Assembly (NCBI RefSeq): GCF_003318255.1
Contig: NZ_QOCF01000008.1
Span: 84,391 to 148,390 of the forward strand
Origin: Ruegeria sp. A3M17
GTDB lineage: Bacteria > Pseudomonadota > Alphaproteobacteria > Rhodobacterales > Rhodobacteraceae
Length of the DNA: 64,000 bases
Direction of reading: 5' to 3'
Both the position numbers and the translations under genes were made by a program. Shown here one piece after another: positions 38,318-47,600 of the stretch. The stretch's first letter is position 1, and each line of letters starts with the position of its first letter. Below the pieces are notes generated by a model. That model worked only from the letters and a program-made list of their open reading frames with translations, was not told the DNA's origin and ran no database searches.

Positions 38318-39424
38318 TCAGGCCGCCTTATTCTGTTCGGTTACGTCACCGGCGCGATAGAGCCGGCCAAATTCGGTGTTCAGGAAATCGGACAGGTTCA
38401 CCTGTTCCTGCCGGACAAAGCCCTTCGCAGGCAGCGCGCCGGTCCGCATCAGATCAACCACACCCAGAACGCCTGCGGCAGTAGTGACCTGAATAGCGCT
38501 CCAAATCTGTCCGTTGATCGTGCGGGCAAAGCTTTTGTTGATCAGGGATTTCTCGCGCAGCGCGCCGTCGATCATTCCCTTTGCTGTGCAATAGACCAAA
38601 ACCACATCCTGATCGGTGCGCGGCAGCGCGGTCTCAAAAATGTCCTTCAACAGGTCGCGGCGATGTTCCAGGCCAAGGTCCTTCAGAAGCAATTTCAGGA
38701 TATCGCAATGGCCCGGGTACCGGATTGAGCGGTAAGACACCGCCCGCGCCTTGCCGTCCAGTGTTTCGGGTAAAGTCCCCAACCCACCAGAGGTGTTGAA
38801 GCATTCGTACTCCACCCCGTCATGGCCAAGCAGCTCATAATCCTCCAGCGGAGCGGTCTTGACCCGTTCACCATTCACGATGGCATCGCAAGGATTGCAG
38901 TATTCGTTGATCAACCCGTCGGTGGACCAGGTCAGATTGTATTTTAGCGCGTTGGTCGGATAGAGCGGCAGCGCCCCGACCCGCATATGCAAGCTGTCGA
39001 TTTCATCAAATTCCACAGCCAGAGATGCCCCTGCGATACCGACAAATCCCGGCGCCAGACCGCATTGCGGCATGAATGCCGTATCACTGCCTTGTGCCAA
39101 GTCACGCACCGCATTGGTCGCGGCAACGTCTTCGGTCAGGTCAAAATAGTGTGCACCAGCGGCCTTGGCCGCTTTGGCAATCTTCGGCGTCAGAAAGAAC
39201 GGGGCCGCCGAGATTACGGCATCGAACCCACCCAGGCCTTCGGTCAGTTGCGCTTCGTCGCTCACATCGATCTGCCGGGTCGAAATGCCCTGCTTGTTCA
39301 ATGCTGATAGCGCGGCCAAATCACGGTCGGCCACTGTGACCGAGTAATTGGCCGATGACTTCAGCAAGGTCGCGATCATCTGACCGATCTTGCCTGCTCC
39401 GATGACACAAATGTTCCAGCTCAA
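38318..39424 (-). CDS. Lysine 6-dehydrogenase, saccharopine dehydrogenase family
   Basis: A 368-residue NAD(P)-dependent enzyme. The N-terminal Rossmann motif [13 protein letters not shown] (residues 9-21) is followed by the saccharopine-dehydrogenase catalytic domain ([33 protein letters not shown]). The family includes saccharopine dehydrogenase and lysine 6-dehydrogenase. The stand-alone form, with a piperideine-6-carboxylate dehydrogenase coupled downstream, favours oxidative deamination of L-lysine at the 6-position. Together the pair would turn lysine into 2-aminoadipate. First gene of the unit; repeats of TTGAC lie upstream. Confidence 0.75.
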   Translation of the reverse strand: MSWNICVIGAGKIGQMIATLLKSSANYSVTVADRDLAALSALNKQGISTRQIDVSDEAQLTEGLGGFDAVISAAPFFLTPKIAKAAKAAGAHYFDLTEDVAATNAVRDLAQGSDTAFMPQCGLAPGFVGIAGASLAVEFDEIDSLHMRVGALPLYPTNALKYNLTWSTDGLINEYCNPCDAIVNGERVKTAPLEDYELLGHDGVEYECFNTSGGLGTLPETLDGKARAVSYRSIRYPGHCDILKLLLKDLGLEHRRDLLKDIFETALPRTDQDVVLVYCTAKGMIDGALREKSLINKSFARTINGQIWSAIQVTTAAGVLGVVDLMRTGALPAKGFVRQEQVNLSDFLNTEFGRLYRAGDVTEQNKAA

Positions 39425-39841
39425 AACGCGCCTCCTCTTTCGTTTTTAAAAGTATGAGGCCGCTTCTGTCCGAAACGCAGGGGTAATCTTGACGAAATCG
39501 CGGTCATGTTTGTCATATTGACGAAAATTTTGTCAATTCGTCGTACCACCTGTGCGAGCTTCCGTACTCGGCGGTACGATGAACGACGTGATCACCCCAT
39601 GGCAGCAAGGCAATTGACTCAATCAACAACGCCAGTGATTTTTATATTCAGATATTATACAGTGCGCTCAATTGGACCCTTTTGTTCGCGCATATCAATG
39701 TGTTCAATCGGTCCGCCCAGCGCGGGAAATTACGTCAGGCCGGTTTTTTTTTCCGTATGACCGATGGGTACCTGACCCAAAAACAAGCTTCTGCGTTGGG
39801 TCTTTGACAATTTTCACGGCGAAGTTCAGGGGGGACAAGAC
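39425..39841. other. Intergenic region between divergent transcription units
   Basis: About 417 bases between the lysine operon and the 1212-residue gene. The left part holds the TTGAC repeats described separately. The rest is relatively A/T-rich with short T-runs (TTTTTTTTCC near 39745), and holds no recognisable gene. GGGGGG seven bases before 39842 is the ribosome site of the giant gene. Confidence 0.5.
39489..39536. promoter_or_regulatory. TTGAC repeats upstream of the lysine operon
   Basis: TTGACGAAA occurs at 39489-39497 and 39518-39526. TTGAC (39518-39522) also pairs with GTCAA (39532-39536) around AAAATTTT, giving a 19-base inverted repeat, and TGTCAT sits between (39511-39516). They lie 65-112 bases before the lysine dehydrogenase start. 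Lrp/AsnC-type regulators, common for lysine catabolism, bind such A/T-centred dyads. Confidence 0.45.
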
Positions 39842-42800
39842 GTGCCTAAAGATCCAATTGAAAGCTCACAATCATTCAATCCATCCCAAGACGATCTGAA
39901 ATTGATAGATGAGGTCCTGCCATCCAAGGATCCATCAGTCATTTATTCGAAATTCGAGTTCTACGAAGTATCCGAAGAGATGGTCCTGCCCTCTGAGGGT
40001 ATGTTTGTCGTCCTTGGCGGCATGGTTCAGCTCCGGCAGGACAAAGCGGTTCTGGCGACCGCAGACACCGGGGACTATTTTTACGAAGAACATCTCGAAA
40101 TCGAGGACATTCCCGTTAGTCTTCAGGCGCTGGCCACTCCGGGCACCCGATTGGCCTATCTGCCCAAACACCAATGGAAGGCAATCCCGAAAAAAATCAA
40201 AGATGCCTGTGAAGATACGCTATTTGGCGATCTGGTCAGTGTGCATCTGAAGAACTATCAACAGCCGATCAATTGCTGCAGCGTGACCGCGGCAGCCCTT
40301 AGCATGTCGGCGCTTGGATTCAGCTATGAAGTCAACGACATCTTTCGCGAATGCGGCTTGCCGACCTCGTTTGTCGTAAACGACGGAATATCGCTGGGCG
40401 AACTTTTCGATGTCGCCTGCACATTCATCCATACCCAGGACCTGCGCGATGTCATTCAGGTGCAGGCCTATTTCATGGATGAGGCCACGACATCCGTGGA
40501 TCTGTTGCTTGAGGCAATAGACGAATCCAATCGACTGGGTGGAAAAAACGATATCCTTGTGGCGAACTTTCAAGTCGGTGTCGCACATGGCAAGGAAAAC
40601 ATGCCGGGCGGCCATTTCGCCATTATCGCAAAGTGTAACCCCAGCACCGGCCTTGTTCACATGATGGACGTTCACCCGGAAAAGTACGGCAAGCTTTGGG
40701 TGACAACCATTGATCGGCTGTGGGCCGGGATGACGGACCGCGACGGAACGTCGATGCGATCACGGGGGATGCTGCGGTTTTCGGCGCTAGACGCTGTCAA
40801 AACATACCTGCAAACTCTGAAGCAGGACTGCAATTATGTCGACAGTACAGAATACCTGGCCAAGGACCCCAAAATGCGGCGCAACCTGTTCAGGCGGGCC
40901 AGCCCGAACATGAACTCGATGGGCGTTCTTGCCGAAAGCCTGGCCATCCTTGGCGATGAACAGGTTGACGAGGATAAACTGCTGAGGGCAACGCAAACCG
41001 ATCTGGCCGAAGCGCTTAGCCGTGTGTCAACAGCCCGGGAAATGCACGCGATGGCGCAACGGTACCTCAGTCAGGAATCGGACGTGCATCTGGGCAGCTC
41101 TTTCCGCAGCTATGCCAATCGTTCGGACAAAAGCCTCAAAGCACCCGAAGACTGGTTCCGCTACCAATTGCTAGGCCTGAACGAACACAAAGATCGACGT
41201 CATCTGATGATCAATATCGATTTCAATAAGGTACTGGGGTCAGAGGTCATTCGTCCCCCAAAGAATGCGTTCCGTGAAACGGCCCTGTTGGAGGAGTTCT
41301 GGTGCCTGTGTATCGCTTATAAGGAGGCCACCGATATGGTGACGGTTGTGGACATGAGCCCCGCGACCTCACAGGTATGGCAGGCACCGCGCGGGCATTT
41401 GTTCCGCGGCCTTCGGGACCTCAAGGACCCGGCCTTGCTCGTGATCGAAAAACAGGACCCACCCGAAGACCCCAGCGACGTAGACCAGATCGTCAAAAAC
41501 AACCCGCTTGTTCTTTTTTATGCGGATGAAGATCCCTGGTCCTACATGCTGCGCAGTATCCTGGCCAATATCGGCATCACCGACATCAAGCTGATTGATG
41601 TCGAAGGGCACGGTGCAAATGTTATGAAAATGCGCCGGCAACTGATCGCCCGAACCGGCAAGGAAACCGTTCCGTATCTGTTTTTCAATGGCGTTTGCCT
41701 GGGCCGGCGAAACGACATCGTGGACAGTATCCTGAAAGGTGAATTTCAGAAGGACGTGGAAGAGGCCGGGTTGCCGGTTCTGCTGCGTCATGAATCCCCC
41801 AGCCTGGACAAGAACATCTTTGGGTATCCCAAGGGCGGGCTGACCGATGCCCCCAGCGAAAAGCGCAACGTGTTGCTGTGTGCTTGCGGATCATCGGCGG
41901 CGGACAAGGTGCCGCAACTGGTGAAGAAAATCACCGATGCCGGCCACAATGTGAAACTGATCCCTTCAGTGTCCGCTGAAAGGTTCTTTCGCGACATCGA
42001 GATTGAAGCGGATGTCGAGATTGAAAGGGGATATGAGCCCGAGAAGGTCGAGGATTATATCTCTCACAACGACTATTACCGCGACGACGACGAATGGAAC
42101 TTCCGCTACACCAAGTTTGGCATGCCGCTGCGCGCCTCGCATCTTGCGTTGTGTGATTGGGCCGATTGCGTGATCGTGGCGCCCGTGACCTGCAATACAA
42201 TGGGCAAGATCGCCAATGGGATTGCCGACAACCTTCTGACCTCGGTCTTTGTCGCCTGGCAATACCGGAACAAACCGGCGATCCTTTGCCCGGCGTGTAA
42301 CACCAACATGTGGAACAACGTCACAACCCAAAGGAATGTCGAAAAGCTGCGCGATCTGGGTGTCGATCTGGTCGGTCCCCGCAAAGGGCGATTGTCGAAC
42401 GGCATGATGGGGATCGGTATGATGGCCACCCCGGACCAGATCATGGAAGTTCTGGACGAGGCGTTCGAGGAATTAGCCGATCAGGAGCACAACATCTGCA
42501 AATGGGCGCAAGAGGCCGCAGCTTCGGATGAGTTCGCGCAATGGCACCGTGTTTTCGACGCGATTGAAAACGGGATGGCCGGGATCGACATCGTGGATGA
42601 GCACAATGGCGATACGCTGTTGCATTACGCGGCTGGCGGCGAAGGTGAGTTGCATGAAAACGGAAAAGGCTTGGGCAAACCTGACATTGAGGCCGCGCAA
42701 GAGCTGATACGGCGCGGCATCAACGTGAATGCAGCCAACGACCATGGGTTTACCAGCCTACACGTGGCGGTGATGAACAACTCGGTTGATATGGTCAAAA

Positions 42801-43480
42801 CTCTGTTGGCTGCAGATGGCATTGACGCAAGTTCGTGCATTCACTTCCTGCAAAGCCCCAAAAACGCCGAGGACGTCAATGAAGCCAAAATCTCGAATGA
42901 AGTGCTGGCCATGCTGGATGGCTGGGCCAACAGCCACACGCTTGCAAAGATCGAGGAAGAGAGCGAAGACGATGTCGTAGATGACCGTGAGCGCACCTAT
43001 CTCTACTTCACCTATGGCTCGTTGAAGAAAGGCTTCCCGAACCACGAAGCCCACGCCGATGTGCTGGACGATTTCGTTGGCAAGGCCGTGACCCGACAGC
43101 GAATGCCCCTGATCGTGCCGCATGAGCCGCATTGCGACAATCCGAACTGTGGTTACCTGCATCGGATGGCCACGCTGGTCGACCAGAAAGGCCGTGGCAA
43201 TCCAATACGTGGAGAGGTGTATCGGGTGACTTCGTCCGGTATGAAACAGCTCGACAAGCTTGAAGGTTTTCACGGTCCCGGATCACCCGAGAACGTCTAC
43301 GTCCGCAAGAGGATCAATGTGCTGATCGAGGGCGTAATGAAACCAGCATATGCCTATGTGATCGCGCAGCCCACCAAGTATCTGGATCAGTTGGAGACGG
43401 GCACAGCCGGGGTTGTCGGGGAATACACGTTGGACATGGCCACAGGCACATTAAAACCCGGGTGGCAGCCACCCGCCTAG
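39842..43480 (+). CDS. Giant fusion: cNBD-like, phytochelatin synthase, Grx-like, HFCD flavoprotein, ankyrin, gamma-glutamyl cyclotransferase
   Basis: A 1212-residue cytoplasmic protein (GTG start, GGGGGG before it). Domains: about 30-120, CRP-like cyclic-nucleotide-binding roll (MFVVLGGMVQL, DTGDYFYEE) without the canonical phosphate-binding Arg motif; 135-320, phytochelatin synthase with Cys146, His258 (GGHFAIIAK) and Asp276 (DVHPEKY), His-Asp spacing 18 as in plant enzymes; 430-535, a possible degenerate second copy; 553-640, glutaredoxin fold with TVPYLFF but DPWS in place of CPYC; 676-875, HFCD flavoprotein (WADCVIVAP, CNTMGKIANGIADNLL, NTNMW) with His767 and Asn820 kept but the reductive Cys replaced by Asn853; 922-990, ankyrin repeats; 1052-1180, AIG2-type cyclotransferase with YGSL and Glu1141. 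Inferred substrate: glutathione or gamma-Glu-Cys peptides. Confidence 0.85.
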   Translation: MPKDPIESSQSFNPSQDDLKLIDEVLPSKDPSVIYSKFEFYEVSEEMVLPSEGMFVVLGGMVQLRQDKAVLATADTGDYFYEEHLEIEDIPVSLQALATPGTRLAYLPKHQWKAIPKKIKDACEDTLFGDLVSVHLKNYQQPINCCSVTAAALSMSALGFSYEVNDIFRECGLPTSFVVNDGISLGELFDVACTFIHTQDLRDVIQVQAYFMDEATTSVDLLLEAIDESNRLGGKNDILVANFQVGVAHGKENMPGGHFAIIAKCNPSTGLVHMMDVHPEKYGKLWVTTIDRLWAGMTDRDGTSMRSRGMLRFSALDAVKTYLQTLKQDCNYVDSTEYLAKDPKMRRNLFRRASPNMNSMGVLAESLAILGDEQVDEDKLLRATQTDLAEALSRVSTAREMHAMAQRYLSQESDVHLGSSFRSYANRSDKSLKAPEDWFRYQLLGLNEHKDRRHLMINIDFNKVLGSEVIRPPKNAFRETALLEEFWCLCIAYKEATDMVTVVDMSPATSQVWQAPRGHLFRGLRDLKDPALLVIEKQDPPEDPSDVDQIVKNNPLVLFYADEDPWSYMLRSILANIGITDIKLIDVEGHGANVMKMRRQLIARTGKETVPYLFFNGVCLGRRNDIVDSILKGEFQKDVEEAGLPVLLRHESPSLDKNIFGYPKGGLTDAPSEKRNVLLCACGSSAADKVPQLVKKITDAGHNVKLIPSVSAERFFRDIEIEADVEIERGYEPEKVEDYISHNDYYRDDDEWNFRYTKFGMPLRASHLALCDWADCVIVAPVTCNTMGKIANGIADNLLTSVFVAWQYRNKPAILCPACNTNMWNNVTTQRNVEKLRDLGVDLVGPRKGRLSNGMMGIGMMATPDQIMEVLDEAFEELADQEHNICKWAQEAAASDEFAQWHRVFDAIENGMAGIDIVDEHNGDTLLHYAAGGEGELHENGKGLGKPDIEAAQELIRRGINVNAANDHGFTSLHVAVMNNSVDMVKTLLAADGIDASSCIHFLQSPKNAEDVNEAKISNEVLAMLDGWANSHTLAKIEEESEDDVVDDRERTYLYFTYGSLKKGFPNHEAHADVLDDFVGKAVTRQRMPLIVPHEPHCDNPNCGYLHRMATLVDQKGRGNPIRGEVYRVTSSGMKQLDKLEGFHGPGSPENVYVRKRINVLIEGVMKPAYAYVIAQPTKYLDQLETGTAGVVGEYTLDMATGTLKPGWQPPA

Positions 43481-44640
43481 TTTTGAACCAGTATCCCGAC
43501 CTCATCCTTAGGGCTGTCCTTGAGGCTGAGGTTATAGGCCGTGATGGCCACCATGCACAAAAGGACAAAGGGCCAGAAGCAGGCCTTGGGAATAAGATTG
43601 TCTTTATAGTGGATGAACCACAAGGACGGCACGGCCTCGGCTGCAAAGAAATAAGTGTTTACCGACACTGCCAGCAGCAGGAAATACATCAGGAAAAAGA
43701 ACGATTCCATGTAGATCACGGGCGACCCGGCAAACCCTTCGCGCAATTGTACATGCGCCAGCAGGATCACGAAAAACAGGACTGAGCAGGTGCCGATAAC
43801 ACTGGACGTGCTGAAATCGTGCCGTTCCACCAGATTGGGGCGTCGCGTGACCGTCATTACGGCCCCGAACAGCAGCATCGTCACAACAATCAGCGGGATC
43901 ATGTGAACGATAAAGGCGTTCGCAAAGTTCCGTTTGATGACGAAGTTATAGTGCAGCTCCGGCAGGTTGGTCTGATATTCGTTCTTGCCGATGCCCAGGG
44001 TCGTATCCAGATCGGACAGGCGGTAGTCGAAATAGGTGTTTTCACGCTCCCACGTTCCCATGACAATCCGGTTGTCGATGCCAAAGATATCGCCCGGCCC
44101 TGTGGCGGGATATGCGGAAAAGTCAGGGATTAGAGCCACATTCACGTCAAACTCACCCGGCCAGAAACGGACCCAGACGGTTTTGTGGTCGAAAGGATAG
44201 CTGGTATAGTCAAAGGCCTGGCGCAAGGTCTGTTCAAAATACCAGCCGATCAACTCGGACCCGCCCTGATCTATCCTGTAGGCCTCTTCAATCAGGCCAC
44301 TCGCTGCCTCGGCAGCTTCCGGCAGGATGAACCCCACTTCGCCTTCGGCTGGTTTGATGGCGTCATGCACACCGTCCTCATAATGCTGCCAAATATAGCC
44401 GCTGACATGCACATCACTGGCACCGGTAAAACTGAAGGATTTTATAAATATGCCAGTTTTGACCTGATAGCCTGGTAAATTGGGAAGGTCTTGTAAATAA
44501 GCGTCGACCGACGCCTGATCTGGCAGTTGCGTCGGATCCTCGTCGAAATGGTTCAGTTCAATCCAGAGTTTGAACAGAACTAGGGCCAGACCCAGCGTAA
44601 CAAAACCCGAGATCAGCCAGACTTTCTTTTCTATGCTCAT
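43477..44640 (-). CDS. Pentameric ligand-gated channel-like membrane protein
   Basis: A 387-residue protein. One N-terminal helix (7-27) is followed by a beta-rich domain of about 210 residues and four helices near 240-264, 278-297, 309-333 and 352-370. YPFD at 148-151 matches the conserved (F/Y)PFD motif of the Cys-loop of pentameric ligand-gated channels, and LHYNFVIKRNFANAFIVHMI leading to Pro249 matches the strand-10/M1 junction. The 3+1 helix spacing also fits. The N-terminal helix and lack of loop cysteines are unusual but occur in prokaryotic forms. It starts 16 bases after a class III cyclase gene and its stop codon shares CTAG with the giant fusion gene. Confidence 0.55.
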   Translation of the reverse strand: MSIEKKVWLISGFVTLGLALVLFKLWIELNHFDEDPTQLPDQASVDAYLQDLPNLPGYQVKTGIFIKSFSFTGASDVHVSGYIWQHYEDGVHDAIKPAEGEVGFILPEAAEAASGLIEEAYRIDQGGSELIGWYFEQTLRQAFDYTSYPFDHKTVWVRFWPGEFDVNVALIPDFSAYPATGPGDIFGIDNRIVMGTWERENTYFDYRLSDLDTTLGIGKNEYQTNLPELHYNFVIKRNFANAFIVHMIPLIVVTMLLFGAVMTVTRRPNLVERHDFSTSSVIGTCSVLFFVILLAHVQLREGFAGSPVIYMESFFFLMYFLLLAVSVNTYFFAAEAVPSLWFIHYKDNLIPKACFWPFVLLCMVAITAYNLSLKDSPKDEVGILVQN

Positions 44641-44656
44641 TCAGCCCCTCACCCGA

Positions 44657-47600
44657 TTAGTCCAGCGGCCCGACCAGCGATTGTTTGATGCCCAGGTTCT
44701 GAAACCGCGCCTTCAAATCATCGAACCCTTCATGTGCCGTCAAAGGAATGCCCCAACCCCCACATTCAGCCAGTGTTCGAGCCTGCAGGATCGACAGATC
44801 AACCATCGGCAAAGGCTCATCCGCTGTGAAAGCGGCCAAGGCATCTGCGTACCGCGTGGCTTCGTCCCACTGCTTTCGCGCCAGCATGACGGCCGCGGCG
44901 TCCGTATAGAAATGCAAGTGGCTATGGCCAACACAGCCTTCGGCGATGATCTTCTCGCCAAGCTTGAGGTTATCATCCTGCGCAGTTGGGTCCTCTTCGG
45001 CCATGGCCAAAGCTGACAGCGCTTTTGGTCCGACAAAATTCCGACCGTGTTCAAGGGCAATGTCGACCGCGCGGCGACCGGTTTCGCGCGCCTGTTCCAG
45101 TTGCCCGGCATAGACCTGCGTGCGGGCAAGGTGTTCCAGCGCCTGCGCCTCAAGGCGTTTCGCGCCAACGCGGTTTGCGATCTCGGCAGACAAGGTAAAG
45201 ACGTCCGACGCCTGATCTATTTCCCCTAAAAAGGTGTGCGCGACACCCAAACAGGTCTGTGCCACGCATTCCGGAACAAAGGCGAAATACTTCTGTGACA
45301 CGTCGATGGCTTCCTGCGCATCCAGCTTTCCTTGCGCTACTTCGCCGGTATAACTGCGCGCGACGCTCAGATTGTGCAGGTTTGCGGCCAAATCACGGAC
45401 CAAACCCTTTTCCCGCGCCCGTTCGACCGCCTGCGTGTAGAATCCCGTTGCGGTCTGCATCGTGGCATTCATGAAATTGGCGTCGCCAAATCCGCTGAGC
45501 GCGCCAACTTCAAGTCGTGCGGATTCAAGCTTTCTGGCCAGTGTTAGAGCCTTTTCATTACTCTCAAGCGCCTTTGTCACCTGCCCTAGCGGGAAGTATA
45601 CATTTCCGCGCACATAGTTGATTTGGGCAATGTCGCGGTCAGACCCGCAGCGTTCCGCAGCCGCCTCGGCAATGTCCAAACTTTCCAGTGCTTCCTGATA
45701 CAGGCTGGCCTGCCGCGCGGCCTGCGCCAAGCCGATTTGCGCCCGGCAGATTTGTTCATCCGTTTCGGCCAGTTCTGCGGCCTCTTTGAATTCGCGCAGG
45801 GCATCATTGGACAGACCCTGCAACCGGTGCGTCTCACCCCGGGCGCAGAACAGATCAAAGCGAACCCCTGCGGGTGCTGGCAGTTCCAGCGCCCGTTCGA
45901 TCAACGGGCTGGCATCGTCGAACTGAAAGACCTGTATCAGCTTGTCTGCGGCTTCCAGATAAGCCTGGGCCGCATGGGTCGCGCCCGCACGATCCAGATG
46001 CTGCGCCCGCAATGTGGCGTCTCGGTCTTCGAACCAACTCGCGGCCTGACGATGCAGGCGCGCGCGTTCGGATTTCACCAAAGTTGCATAGGACCCGTCG
46101 CGGATCAGCGCGTGGGCGAACATCAGATCGGCCTCAGCCTCGCGGATCAGAGCCGAGCGGATAAGGGTCGAGGTATCCAGATGCCCTTCACCCAGAACAA
46201 AGTTCAAAACTTCGGGCGAGAACCTCTGCCCCAGCACGGATGCCGCCTGAATCGACGTCCGGCTAGTCCGGTCCAGCGAATCCAGACGGGACTGAACAAT
46301 GCCCTGAATGCTGCCGGGAACAGACTCCTGTTTCAGCACATCGATATTGCGCAATAACTGCTCAAGAAACAGCGGATTACCCCCGGCGCGTTTTACGCAG
46401 GCATCTAACAGTTCCGGGTCGATCCCGGTGAACTCTTCGACCAGTTGTCGGGCCTGTTCGTCCCCCATCGGCGCCAGTTCCAGCTTGGAAATCAGGGCAC
46501 CATCCGTCGCAAGTTGCCATTCGCGGTCAATCGGATCGCCTTCCACACGGCTGGTCATCAGCAGTACGCAGGGCAGATTTCGCGTCATCGCCGCGATATG
46601 GGCGCAAGCGGTCAGGATCTCGGGTGCAGCCCAGTGGATATCCTCGATATGGATCAACAAAGGCGTTTCCTGGCTGCGGGCCGAAATCAGGTCGTCGATG
46701 ACCTGACGCCGCCCCCGCAGACGGGTTGCATTGTCCATCACCGCATAGACCTCGGCCAGACCGGGGTCTTGTTCAAGCTCTAGCAGGGCATTCAGGTGCG
46801 CGGCATTCGCCGCTGTCACCCAACCCTTGCTAATTGCGTCCTTCGCGACAGATGCACAGGTTTCCGTATCATCCGTCGGCTCCAGCCCCAGAATACTGCG
46901 TGTCACGGATTGGATGGCTGAATGCCCCTCACGCGCACCGAAATCCATGACCACGCCATTGTGGATGGAATAAGACAGGCTATCGGCCAGCTCCGCCACC
47001 TGTTCGGATAGGTGGGTTTTTCCGATACCGGGCTCGCCCAGTACGATATGGACCTCACCCTTGCCGTGCCGCTGACATCGATCGAACGTTGCCGAAAACA
47101 AGGACAGCTCTCGTTCGCGGCCCACAAAGCGATGCCGGCGCGACCGGATGTTGCGCGCCATCCGGTCCAGCCGCCACAGCTCAACCGGATCACCAAGGCC
47201 TTTGATCGCCTTTTCGCCCATAGACTCACCAACGAAAAGCGGCCCTAACGCACGTTGAATGTCATGAGAAACCAATGTTTCCCCCGGCGCCGCCATGTCG
47301 GTAATGCGCGAGGCCAGGTTCACACCATCGCCGGTGACGGTGTATTCCGTATGGGCCTGACTGCCTGTCGTACTGGCAATGACCTGCCCTGATGCAATCC
47401 CGATATGGCAGGTTAACGGAGGGTTCAGGCCGGGCAGAACCGTGTGAATTTCCAGCGCGGCCCGCGCCGCCCGTTCGGTATCGTTCGTATGCGAGATCGG
47501 CGCACCGAACACGGCCATGACCGCATCGCCAATATGCTTGTCGATCCGGCCACCGTATTTTTCGACGACCTTGTCCACTCTGGTGAAAAACGCATTGAGC

